This document shows positions 37,351 through 46,500 of a stretch of DNA of 64,000 nt, piece after piece. The stretch's first letter is position 1; each line of letters begins with the position of its first letter. The notes under the pieces are model-generated. The model searched no databases. It was given only the letters and a program-made list of their open reading frames with translations, and was not told the DNA's origin. This DNA comes from Pseudomonas agarici. GTDB lineage: Bacteria > Pseudomonadota > Gammaproteobacteria > Pseudomonadales > Pseudomonadaceae. The stretch covers positions 1 through 64,000 of the forward strand of contig NZ_FOAR01000030.1 of assembly GCF_900109755.1 (NCBI RefSeq), in the 5' to 3' direction. Made by a program: the position numbers and the translations under genes.

Positions 37351-37713
37351 TCAGACTTCGCCGTCGAACAGCACGCTGCTCGCCGAACTTAAATTGTCCG
37401 CCAGGCTCAAGGCTTCAGCGGTCGGGATCTGCCGTACCACTTCGCCGGTCTCGCTGACGATGACCTTGACGATGACCTTCCCGGAGTGCTCATCAATGGA
37501 GAACTCCAGGTTTCGCTTGATCGACTGCACGAACTTTTCGATGTCCCGCACAGCCTGCTTGAGTCTTTCGGAGGAACCCTCATCCTTGTGCGGAGCAGGA
37601 GCGGCTTTCACTCTATCCACCTGAGGTGCCACGGTCGGCTGATCGGCCACCGGGCTTGAACTGGCCGGCGTCACAGCAGGGTAAGACAGATTAAGCTTTA
37701 CACTCATGTCCAT
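37351..37713 (-). CDS. flaG: Flagellar protein FlaG
   Basis: The 120-residue protein has a Pro/Ala-rich N-terminal half and a conserved FlaG C-terminal domain (QAVRDIEKFVQSIKRNLEFS, then IVKVIVSETGEVVRQIPTAE). FlaG is a small cytosolic protein linked to filament length in polar flagellates. The start MDMSVKLNL at 37713 has AGAGG 8 nt upstream; ATGs at 37707 and 37719 are alternatives. It follows the fliC terminator. Confidence 0.92.
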   Translation of the reverse strand: MDMSVKLNLSYPAVTPASSSPVADQPTVAPQVDRVKAAPAPHKDEGSSERLKQAVRDIEKFVQSIKRNLEFSIDEHSGKVIVKVIVSETGEVVRQIPTAEALSLADNLSSASSVLFDGEV

Positions 37714-37731
37714 CTTCATCACCTCTCAACG

Positions 37732-37770
37732 AAAAAAAGCGAGAGAGCGCAACCGGCACACTCTCTCGCT
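37732..37770 (-). terminator. Rho-independent terminator of fliC
   Basis: On the minus strand a perfect 10-bp stem AGCGAGAGAG/CTCTCTCGCT with a short loop is followed by a run of seven T. It starts 17 bp after the fliC stop and ends just before flaG. Confidence 0.93.
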
Positions 37771-37786
37771 CAAACTCATTCCGAAA

Positions 37787-38638
37787 TTACTGAAGCAGCT
37801 TCAGTACAGCGGAAGGCAGTTGGTTAGCCTGGGCCAGAACAGCAGTGGAAGCCTGTTGCAGGGTCTGCTGCTTGGTCAGGTTAGCGGTTTCTGCGGCGAA
37901 GTCGGTATCTTGTACGCGACCTTGTGCGGCGGTGGTGTTTTCGGTGATGTTCTGCAGGTTGGCGATGGTGCTGGTCAGGCGGTTCTGCGAAGCACCGAGG
38001 TTGGCACGAGTGGAGTTGATGGTTGCCAGTGCAGCGTCGATCGCGGTGATGGCGTTGTCGATGTTCGCAGACAGAGTGGCGGAAGTGGCACCGGTCAGCA
38101 CAACGGTACCGCTACCTACCGACAGGCTGACGGCGTCGAACGAGGTGCTCAGTACCAGGTCGATGCGGTTGGCCGAACCCACGTTGGCACCGACTTGCAG
38201 TTGCATGGTGCCTGCCGTGCCATCCATCAGGTTTTTGCCGTTCAGGTTGGTCGAAGCGGCGATACGGGTCAGTTCGTCGGACATCTGACCGAATTCAGCG
38301 TTGGTAGCGGTCTGATCGGCGGAACTGTTGGTGCCGTTACGTGCCTTGATCGCCAATTCACGCATACGTTGCAGGATGTCGGTCGAAGCTTGCAGCGCGC
38401 CTTCAGCGGTCTGTGCAATGGAGATACCGTCGTTGGCGTTTTGCGTGGCCTGGACCATGCCACGGATCTGCGAGGTCATGCGGCTGGCGATCTGCAGGCC
38501 GGCGGCGTCGTCTTTGGCGCTGTTGATTTTCAGGCCGGAAGACAGGCGCTGCATGGAGGTAGACAGTGCATCGGAAGCACGATTCAGGTTCTTTTGAACG
38601 CTCAACGACGTGGTGTTGGTGGTTACGGTTAAAGCCAT
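37787..38638 (-). CDS. fliC: Flagellin FliC (short type)
   Basis: The 283-residue flagellin has intact D0/D1 N-terminal (MALTVTTNTTSLSVQKNLNR; SSGLKINSAKDDAAGLQIAS) and C-terminal ends (NLTKQQTLQQASTAVLAQAN; LPSAVLKLLQ). The central surface domain is very short (about residues 145-215, rich in Ser, Thr and Ala), as in P. syringae- and P. fluorescens-type flagellins whose Ser residues carry glycans. The glycosylation genes fgt1, fgt2 and the FabH-like gene lie just upstream. Transcription is from a FliA promoter and ends at a strong terminator. Confidence 0.97.
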   Translation of the reverse strand: MALTVTTNTTSLSVQKNLNRASDALSTSMQRLSSGLKINSAKDDAAGLQIASRMTSQIRGMVQATQNANDGISIAQTAEGALQASTDILQRMRELAIKARNGTNSSADQTATNAEFGQMSDELTRIAASTNLNGKNLMDGTAGTMQLQVGANVGSANRIDLVLSTSFDAVSLSVGSGTVVLTGATSATLSANIDNAITAIDAALATINSTRANLGASQNRLTSTIANLQNITENTTAAQGRVQDTDFAAETANLTKQQTLQQASTAVLAQANQLPSAVLKLLQ

Positions 38639-38718
38639 GACGAAATCCTCGTGGGTTGGGTACTGCGGCTTCCGGCCCTGGCAACCGCCGGGTGTGGCCT
38701 AGAGAACCTTCGTAATAG

Positions 38719-38745
38719 TTATCGTCGCGATAGCAGGTTGCTTGA
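38719..38745 (-). promoter_or_regulatory. FliA (sigma-28) promoter of fliC
   Basis: The minus strand reads TCAA-N15-GACGATAA, close to the sigma-28 consensus TAAA-N15-GCCGATAA, at 81 bp ahead of the fliC start. The position and the nature of the gene support it. Confidence 0.82.
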
Positions 38746-38808
38746 GGGGTTTTTTCAAAAATTTTGCCATCAAGCTGCCATCCCTGAAAAAACGAGGGTC
38801 TAGTGGTT

Positions 38809-38917
38809 TGTACGGGGAGTTCGTTAGCGCAAGTTCGAAGGCCAGAAGCCTATGGCCCAGGCGCTGTGAACAGTCATGGCCCGACTATGGCGAGGAACCG
38901 CAAAGCAAGCCGGGGGC
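38809..38917 (+). repeat. Intergenic element, copy B (upstream of fliC, opposite strand)
   Basis: This 109-nt stretch is 80% identical without gaps to the minus strand of 35695-35803. Conserved blocks include GAGTTCGTTAGC, AGGCGCTGTG, AGTCATGG and CGAGGA. Unlike copy A it lacks the matching second arm, so it cannot form the long hairpin. A frame runs through both copies (LYGEFVS, PRRC), but it is broken by TGA in copy A and most differences change the amino acid, so coding is unlikely. Confidence 0.85.
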
Positions 38918-39020
38918 TATTGCGTATGACGCCGGGGCGACAAACCTGACCGGTGCGCCCCGCTGATCCGTGCATTGAGCGCAAAGCTTGCGCTGCGGGT
39001 ACTTCGCTCAATATCCGCGC

Positions 39021-39059
39021 AAAAAAATAGCGCTCACGGTCAACCTACCCGCAGCGCTA
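39021..39059 (-). terminator. Terminator of the FabH-like gene
   Basis: On the minus strand TAGCGCT and AGCGCTA form a 7-bp stem around an 18-base loop, followed directly by seven T. It lies about 20 bp past the stop codon at 39078. Confidence 0.78.
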
Positions 39060-39077
39060 CTTTGCGACCTTGTGGGG

Positions 39078-40004
39078 TCAAGGTCGATGAATAATCGCCG
39101 AACCCCACGACAGACCGACGCCGAAGCCACTGAGGGCGACGCGCTTCCAAGTGGAATCCAGGGCATGCTTTTCCAGCAGCAACGGAATACTCGAAGACAC
39201 GGTATTGCCGGTCTCGACCATGTCCTTGATGAACTTCTCCGGCTCGCCCTCGAAACGCCGCGCTACGGCGTCGACAATCGCCGCACTGCCCTGGTGGATA
39301 CAGAATGCGTCGATGTCGGCCGGTTGCAGGCCGGACTCATCGAGCAGTTCGTGCAAGTGCGCCGGCACCTTCAGCAAGGCGAAGTTAAACACCTGGCGAC
39401 CGTTCATGAAGAACACCCCGTCGCTGACCTTCAGGTGCGGCGCACCAGCACCGTCGGTACCGAACTTGGCCTTGCCCAACTGCCAGGGCGCATCTTCGGC
39501 CATCCAGGTCGCAGTCGCGGCATCGCCGAACAACATGGTGGTATTGCGATCCTCGGGGTCGACGATCTTCGAATACGGATCGGCGGTCACCAGCAGGCCG
39601 TTCTTCAGACCGGCGGCTTCCATGAAACCTTTCATGGCATAGATGCCATAGACGTAACCGGAACAGCCCAGGGAAATATCGAACGCCGCCACGCTGGTCG
39701 CCAGACCGAGTTTGTCCTGGACAATCGCCGCCGTGTGCGGCAGGCCTTCCTCGTCACCGTTCTGGGTGACCACGATCAGCGCATCGATGCTTTCGCGTTG
39801 GAGTTCGGGATGCCTGGCGAACAAGGCATTCACCGCTTCGACACACAGGTCCGAGGTTTCCTGACCGGGGTCTTTGCGCGGCAGAAAGGCTGAACCGATC
39901 TTACCCAGGATAAAGTCTTCATCCTTGGCGAATTTGGCACCCTGAGCGTAGTTATCCACGCCGGCTGTCGGCACGTAACTGGCAATGCTTTTTATGCCAA
40001 TCAT
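39078..40004 (-). CDS. FabH-like ketoacyl-ACP synthase III of the flagellin glycosylation island
   Basis: The 308-residue thiolase-fold enzyme has the KAS III triad: Cys114 (AFDISLGCSGYVYGIY), His237 (IDAFCIHQGSAAI) and Asn267 (VETGNTVSSSIPLLLE). The usual HQAN motif is HQGS here. In P. syringae a similar gene (orf3 of the glycosylation island, with fgt1 and fgt2) is needed for a normal glycan, probably by making the acyl group on the terminal modified viosamine. The same gene order here suggests the same job. The start MIGIKSIASYVP at 40004 was chosen because the upstream extension is not family-like. Confidence 0.88.
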   Translation of the reverse strand: MIGIKSIASYVPTAGVDNYAQGAKFAKDEDFILGKIGSAFLPRKDPGQETSDLCVEAVNALFARHPELQRESIDALIVVTQNGDEEGLPHTAAIVQDKLGLATSVAAFDISLGCSGYVYGIYAMKGFMEAAGLKNGLLVTADPYSKIVDPEDRNTTMLFGDAATATWMAEDAPWQLGKAKFGTDGAGAPHLKVSDGVFFMNGRQVFNFALLKVPAHLHELLDESGLQPADIDAFCIHQGSAAIVDAVARRFEGEPEKFIKDMVETGNTVSSSIPLLLEKHALDSTWKRVALSGFGVGLSWGSAIIHRP

Positions 40005-40302
40005 TATGGCTTCCCAATAATAAACAGCTGAATACCGCCGCTCGCAGGAATCGAGGGCGCCGACCAACAGGGATTTGCCGCCCTCCCAAAAAATGGAGTA
40101 GAAACGGCGGAGTCGAGGGGCAATCACTGACCCAAAAGGCTCAGGTGCCCGCATCCCCGGCAAATACAATACAGTGAAGATGCGCGTTATGACTCACAGG
40201 TCACGCTTATTTTGCCCGAATCCACAGATGAAGGAACTTATTCGACCAGCAAGCCGTCCAGAGGCGTATCAGCGCTGGTGGGCACTGAACGCTTCAACCC
40301 GT

Positions 40303-43233
40303 TCAAACCAATAACCGAGCCCAATCCGGACCGGCGGCGGCGCCCAGAGCGAAGCCTTTTCCGCTCAACGACAGGTTCCGATTGTAGGCCGGATCATGCG
40401 CGAACGCATCTGCCCACTTCTCGCGGAGTGCCTCGATCGCCGACGCTGCTTGCGCCACCTCTCCCGAGTAAAGAACCTGCACTTGCGGTGTCCAGACGAT
40501 CAAGTAACCGGCCTGCCCGACTTTCAGACACAGGTCGACATCCCCCAAGGCATCGACGAAAACTTCCTCATCCATACCACCGACGGCATTGTAGAGGTCA
40601 TGGCGAATCATCAGACACACGGAGGAAACCGCGCTGTAGTTCTGTCCTACTACCAAACGCTGCAAGTAGCCCTTGGCATCCTTGTCTTCACCCACGAAAG
40701 GCGAGCCCACGGCGCCGTTCAGCCCCAGCAGCAAGCCAGCCTGGAAAACCTTGGTGTCCCGATCAAACAGCTTCGCCCCCACGATCCCGACCTCCGGGCG
40801 CTGCGCTTGATTGAGCAGCGATTCAATCCAATTCGGGTTGACCACCTCACTCTCGGCCGATAACAGTACCAGGTATTCGCCCTGGGCCTGTTGGCTGGCA
40901 ACGTTGTGCAACGCCGATGTCTCCAGACGCTGCTCAAGCCTGATCACACTGACCTTGCCGCCCTGGCGCGCCAGCTCCTCCAGCCAGGCCGCAACGGCAG
41001 CGGATTGGCTATGGTTATCGACAATCAACACTTCGTAGTGGGTATAGCGAGTGCGCTGCAGGACAGCGGCCAGGCAGCGTTGTAGCGCGGGCAGATTGTC
41101 CTGGCTCTGCAAGATGATCGATACCAGAGGACGTGCGGTATGCCGATAATCGATCAGATAAGTACCCGGCAACGGCGAACTCACCTGGGCCTTGTAACCG
41201 CGCGTGCCCAGATGGCGAAGCAGAGACTGGCGCTCTTGAGGGTTTTCCTGCACCTCCACCGCCCGGCTGATCAGCAGGGGCTCATCCAGATGCGCCAGCC
41301 CGGCCATGCCGCCCTGCTCGATCACCCGCAACAACAGGTCGAATTCGAGTGCCTTGCTGAAGTCGGCGCTATAGCCACCGACCGCCACCAGGACCTCGCG
41401 GCGAATCAGCCAATGGCGCGCCATCAAGGCCGGCACGCTTTGCAGCAGATCGAGGTTGAATCCCGGACGGAATACATCCATCAGCGCACCGTCCGCCGCA
41501 CGTTGGATCTCATCGGTCATCACCGCCCGGCAGGAGGTTGCATCCAGCAGCTCCAGGTCGGCGCGCAACAGGCCGCTGGCGGTAAACTCGTCGCCCGCTT
41601 CAACCAGCAACAGCCACTCACAAGGCGACTGCCGCGCCACCTGGTTGAGTTTGTCGACGTAGTTGCCCAGGCTCACCCGGACAAAGTGCAGGAGGTTCTG
41701 TGGGGTGGTCGCCGCCAACGGCTCACCGGTGGTCAGGACGACAATCCGGAAGGACTTGCAATGCCCCTCCAGCAGGCTATCGAGCGTCACCTGCAGTTTA
41801 TCGATATCACCCTCCAGATCGAGCACCATGATCCCGAACTGAGGCGGGCCCTGGCGAGCCGCCAGGTATTGGATCGCCGCCTCGGCTTGCTCGTGATCGG
41901 GTTGGCGGGCCTCCAGCCACTGCAGCAGACGTCCCGAGCGGGTCGCGGCGAAGGTCCGCTGATTGTGAGGATCCGGCAAGGTGTCCAGGCGCGTCGCCCA
42001 GGCGCTCATTTTCTCGGCATCTTCTTGCTCTCCGAGCAGATCCAGTTGCCGGGCCAATCGCTTGACCAGATCCCGATCAAACATATTGCAATCGTGCGCC
42101 TGCCACAAACGATCAACCACGCTTTGCGCCGTATCGTTATTACGCGCCCGTATCAGGTCGTGCTGCCGCGCCCAGACACCTTCCAGTTTTTCGAGCTGCA
42201 GACGCCCCGCCGGCAAGCCGTGGAGCAGAAACTCGATATGAGTCAACTCGTCGAAAAACACCTGGTTGTAAAACGGCATCTCGACGTACTGGCGAGGGCC
42301 GAAACGTCGCTCAGGCGCTTGCGTAGCGCTCTTCCAGTAGGACTCGAAAATGATTTCGGCTGCCAGGGCTCGCCCGCAAATCAGGCTTTCGGCCATCGCT
42401 TCGAAGGCCTGGAGTGCAAACGCCTTGCCTTCGCGCGGGTCCAAGCCGGTTTGTCCGGCGGTCAGACCCGCCAGAAACTCGGCAAATGCTTCGCGCTCGG
42501 CTACCGACTTGCTGTCGGTGAACGTCAGCGAGTGATAAACCTCGGTCTTGTGCTCCGACTGTATGTAGTTGATCTCGCGGACCACATACGCCATCGGAAG
42601 AATCCGCGCCTTGGCCTGGGCCAGCATGTAGAACGTATGGCCAATCTCCTGCCATTCGAACTTCGCGTCGTTCGGCATGGCTGCATACCAGTCGCGAAAC
42701 AGCGAGGTCCGATGCACGGCATAAAACGGCGGAATGAACTGATTCATGAAATCCAGGACACGATCCTGTGCCCGCTCGGACGCATAGTCTTCACAGACTT
42801 TCTTGTCGCGCCGGTAGTAAGTCACGCTGTTGGCCAGTGCCAGGTACATCAGGCAATAACCATGGCACATACCATAATCGGGATTAGCTTCGAGGAATTT
42901 TACCGACTCGACCACCGAGTCATGGATAAGGAAGTCATCGTCGGCGGCAAACACCGTATAAGGCGTGGTGACTTGATCGATGCCATAGACGACTTTGGCC
43001 TGGGCATCCCAATAACCGAATTGTGGCAGGTGCCGGTAATCGACATTGGACATGCCATCGGCCACGCCTTCACTGGTCTGCACAGAGGAGTCGAGAACAA
43101 TGATCCGGCAAGGCAGCGGGCTGTAGAACTCCAATGCCCTGCGTAGGAAAGCAGGTCGGTTGTGGGTGATCAACAGCACCGTCAACAGCTCGTTCAGTGG
43201 TAACGCGTGTTCAGAACCGAAATTGCCTTGCAT
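40303..43233 (-). CDS. fgt2: Flagellin glycosyltransferase Fgt2, multidomain
   Basis: The 976-residue protein starts with a GT-A domain (LTVLLITHNRPAFLRRALEF; YTVFAADDDFLIHDSVVES with its DDD motif). A helical linker follows, then a degenerate GT2-like domain (about 470-690; VLDLEGDIDKLQVTLDSLLE) and a C-terminal GT2-like domain (about 700-976; RPLVSIILQSQDNLPALQRC, QRPEVGIVGAKLF). The last two domains are paralogous to the middle of Fgt1. Place and size fit fgt2 of the P. syringae flagellin island, where Fgt enzymes add sugars to surface Ser residues of FliC. The 295-bp gap before fgt1's end holds only a weak small frame. Confidence 0.85.
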   Translation of the reverse strand: MQGNFGSEHALPLNELLTVLLITHNRPAFLRRALEFYSPLPCRIIVLDSSVQTSEGVADGMSNVDYRHLPQFGYWDAQAKVVYGIDQVTTPYTVFAADDDFLIHDSVVESVKFLEANPDYGMCHGYCLMYLALANSVTYYRRDKKVCEDYASERAQDRVLDFMNQFIPPFYAVHRTSLFRDWYAAMPNDAKFEWQEIGHTFYMLAQAKARILPMAYVVREINYIQSEHKTEVYHSLTFTDSKSVAEREAFAEFLAGLTAGQTGLDPREGKAFALQAFEAMAESLICGRALAAEIIFESYWKSATQAPERRFGPRQYVEMPFYNQVFFDELTHIEFLLHGLPAGRLQLEKLEGVWARQHDLIRARNNDTAQSVVDRLWQAHDCNMFDRDLVKRLARQLDLLGEQEDAEKMSAWATRLDTLPDPHNQRTFAATRSGRLLQWLEARQPDHEQAEAAIQYLAARQGPPQFGIMVLDLEGDIDKLQVTLDSLLEGHCKSFRIVVLTTGEPLAATTPQNLLHFVRVSLGNYVDKLNQVARQSPCEWLLLVEAGDEFTASGLLRADLELLDATSCRAVMTDEIQRAADGALMDVFRPGFNLDLLQSVPALMARHWLIRREVLVAVGGYSADFSKALEFDLLLRVIEQGGMAGLAHLDEPLLISRAVEVQENPQERQSLLRHLGTRGYKAQVSSPLPGTYLIDYRHTARPLVSIILQSQDNLPALQRCLAAVLQRTRYTHYEVLIVDNHSQSAAVAAWLEELARQGGKVSVIRLEQRLETSALHNVASQQAQGEYLVLLSAESEVVNPNWIESLLNQAQRPEVGIVGAKLFDRDTKVFQAGLLLGLNGAVGSPFVGEDKDAKGYLQRLVVGQNYSAVSSVCLMIRHDLYNAVGGMDEEVFVDALGDVDLCLKVGQAGYLIVWTPQVQVLYSGEVAQAASAIEALREKWADAFAHDPAYNRNLSLSGKGFALGAAAGPDWARLLV

Positions 43234-43321
43234 AACTTTTCCCCACAGTCGGCTAATCGCCCGATGAACTTAATAGTGATGTCTTTGTTTTAGACACAAG
43301 ACTAATGACGCGCTGTTTGAC

Positions 43322-43522
43322 TCACCAAGGGCCCAGGGTGTGCCAGATAATTGGCTTAGGCTTGAAGTGATGCAGTCGTTGCAGGAAACGCGCCAGTTCA
43401 CTGGCCTGACAGGCAGGAAAGGCCGCGAATACAGGAGGATAGGTCAGTGCTGCCGGCAGCCGACAGGGCCTTACGCCGAGTCGCTCTTTATCGAGCACCA
43501 GCCGAAGACAACCACCGGGCAC
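43322..43522 (-). CDS. Weak 66-residue frame between fgt1 and fgt2, perhaps a gene remnant
   Basis: A GTG-initiated frame starts 6 bp after the fgt1 stop and runs in the operon direction; it ends FLQRLHHFKPKPIIWHTLGPW. No family is recognised and the ribosome site is weak. It could be a truncated remnant of a larger enzyme, a small co-expressed peptide, or chance. Confidence 0.25.
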   Translation of the reverse strand: MPGGCLRLVLDKERLGVRPCRLPAALTYPPVFAAFPACQASELARFLQRLHHFKPKPIIWHTLGPW

Positions 43523-43528
43523 TCTCGA

Positions 43529-46500
43529 TCAGTCAGCCAACCAGCCGTGCTCCCAGTAGCGCAGGTTATCGCCCTGCAGCAGGTAGTCGCGCAGCACCAC
43601 CTCGCGAAGCTGATCACCCATGCGGTAACTGGCATCGGGATCGGCCAGATGCATGCCAATAGCCTCCAGCCATTCCTCGGTGGTGTTGGTCATCACCCGC
43701 GTACAAGGCAAGTAACCTCGATAGGCGGCGGTATCGGTACAAACCACCGGATAACCGCAAGCGCCATATTCAAGCAGGCGCAAGTTGCTCTTGCAGTCGT
43801 TGAAGATATGAAACTCCAACGGTGCCAGGGCCAGGTCCAGATTGAGGCTGGCCAGTTTCGCCGGGTAGATGCTCAGGTCGATGACGCCGTGGAATTCATG
43901 CATATACGGACGCAACTCTTCCGGGCACATGCCAAAGAACACCCAATCGACCCGGTCCGCCAACTCCCGGACGACGTCGGCGATAATCGCCAGGTCCCCC
44001 GCATGGCTGGTGCCACCACCCCAGCCCACCCGTGGCTTGCTCGATGTCCGCCGTCGACTGCGCAGGCCCGTCCAGAGGTGAGGCGCGAGCATGTTCGGGA
44101 CCACCCGGATATCGCTGTGCATGGACGACAAGGCATTGCCCAGCTCCGGCGTCGACACGACGACCCGGTCACACATGCCGATGCCACGACGCACCAGCCG
44201 CTCCATCTCCATCTGGTCCGGCAAGTTGCGGATGTGCCCGTTCTTGTGGGGCACCTTAATGACATAGTCATCCAGTTCATAGATGCGCCGGGCATGGCTA
44301 TAGGTTTTCAAACCCGTGATTTCATTGATCGGCTGTTCGGCATAACGGCCTTGCAGGACAATCACATCAGGCGACTGACGTTCTACCTCAATGATCGTCG
44401 GCAAGTTGTAGTAGGTTCGGCCAACCGCCCTGCCCGCCGCTTCCAGCTCGATAAGCGGCTGGGTCACCCGATAGTGGCCGATAGCCGAGGCATTGACCGG
44501 CAGCGCCATGATCCTAGGCAGATGTCGACTGGAAAAAGGTGTCCAGCCTGCACACAAGCCCGGTTCCAGGCTGAAGCTGGAGCCATTGAGGCCGTCGAGT
44601 GTCAGGTTGGGATTGTACGCCGGGTCTCTGGCAATCGACGGCAACCAACGCTGGTAAAACAGCTCTTCTTCCTTGGCTCGCAACGCCTGCTCGGCTGCAT
44701 TCTGGGCCACCGCTGGCTGAACGCCGATAGCCAACTGTGCGTGGGGTGTCCACACCACCAAGTGATTGCTTTGAACGATGCGCAGGCAAAGATCAACCTC
44801 ATTGAGGGTGTGGGCAAAGTGTTGTTCGTCAAGCCCTCCCACGTCATCAAACACCGACTTGCGCACCAACAGGCAATCGGCACCGACCGCGCTCAGATCC
44901 TGTGTCACCTGCAACCGATACATATACCCGGAGGCATTCAGGGTCTCGCCATAGAACGGCAAGCCCGCCGGGCCGCGCAACCCGAGGATCAAGCCCGCGT
45001 GTAGGATACTACCATCAGGACTGAACAGTTTCGCCCCCACCACCCCGACTTCCGGCCGCTGAGCCTGATTGAGCATTTGCTCCAGCCATTGGCCGTCGGT
45101 GATCACGGCAAAGGGATTAAGCAGCAACAAGTACTGGCCACGAGCCTGTCGAGCCGCGAAATTACGCACTGCGGCGACATTACCTTGCCCAGGATATTCC
45201 AGCACCCGCACCAGGCTGCCGGCCAATTGCGCCATGCCGGCCAACCACGCCTTGGCGTCGGCGCCTTCACTGCCATTGTCGACCAGCAGCAACTCGTATT
45301 CGGCATAGGCGGTCTTCTCCAGCAGACTCTCGACGCAACGCTGCACAGCCGCCGATTGATCCTTGCTGATAATAATGATCGACACCAGCGGTCGTTCGCC
45401 ATGCCGGTACTCCACGTGGTTGAGCAACGGCGCGGAGCCGCGACGGATCTCGTGCGCGATACCCAGACGCCGCAAATGCGCACCTACGACAAGAGGGTTG
45501 AGCTCGACCAGTTCAGGCAACGAAAGCCAGTCGGCCAGGGAAAACCCCGACTCCAGCAGGATCTCGGCAATATGCTCCACGGCCTGGGTGCCCGCGAGTT
45601 CGACCAGGCGCCACAGCATATCGTGCGGTGCCAACTCGCCATGGCTCACGTCAAAGCCACCCGAGGCCAGAAAGGCCTCGCGCTGGAACGCCAATGCCCG
45701 TCCGACATAGGGATAACTACGCATCAGGTCCAGGTTGAAGTCCGGCTTGAACACCGGCGCCATGGACTCCCCTTCATGCAGGCCACCTTCGTCGCTATAG
45801 ACACACAGGGCCTGCGACGAGACCGCAATACGTTCGGCCAGAATCAGCAAGGCCGGCGCCACCAGCCGGTCGCCGGCGCGCAGCAGATAAAACCAGTGAG
45901 CACCCTGCAACTGCGGCAGTAACTCGTTCAGTTGCTGCCTCCAGTCGTCCAGCAAGGGCAGGCGGAACACGCGCCCGTCCAGTACCGACTCGGTACAGGC
46001 ACTGGACAGCACCAGCGTCAGCTCCGGCGCATAGTCTTGCCCGTCGAGACTGTCGAGCGTCACCTGCAGGCCCGCATGGCTGCCCTGCTCGTCAATGACG
46101 ACCGCTACGATCTTCGGCTGCGTCGCCCAGCCACTGACGGTATCGGGCAGCAACAGGCGCTGGGCGTCGGTCAGCGTGCGGCAGCCCAGCCACTGGGCAT
46201 ACATCTGTGCAAAGCTCTCGCTGGCAATCCCGACCCGCCAGGATTGCGTGGTCTGCTTGGTCCCCAGCGTCCGACTGAGTGGCAGTTCCTCCCAGGGGCG
46301 TGGCACTTCATCGGCGCGCACCAGGGGCACATACCGCACCCAGCCTGGCGCTGGCGCCGGCTCGCCACTGCGCGCCTTGAGCATCTGTATCAGCCAATCC
46401 ATTTCGATGGTTTTTGCCTCCTTCATCGACTGCTGGTTGCTCAGCCGTTCAGGATAAAGACGCTCGACGCTCAAGACGGTGTTCAATACCACGATATTGC

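Larger units (their letters stand above)
38639..39077. other. 439-bp gene-free interval between the FabH-like gene and fliC
   Basis: It holds the fliC leader and FliA promoter (38639-38745), repeat copy B (38809-38917), a hairpin GGGGCG/CGCCCC (38934-38961 region), a palindrome AGCGCAA-AGC-TTGCGCT (38978-38994), and the terminator of the FabH-like gene (39021-39059). CGCTGCGGGTA at 38991-39001 is also the inverse of 39046-39056. No credible gene is seen. Confidence 0.7.

Noticed and set aside
38742..38966. 74-codon plus-strand frame upstream of fliC
   Set aside because: It runs through repeat copy B; the homologous frame in copy A is broken by TGA and most differences between copies alter residues. 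Treated as a repeat-derived chance frame.
41140..43146. 668-codon plus-strand frame opposite fgt2
   Set aside because: Antisense of an evident glycosyltransferase; no domain or ribosome site supports it.
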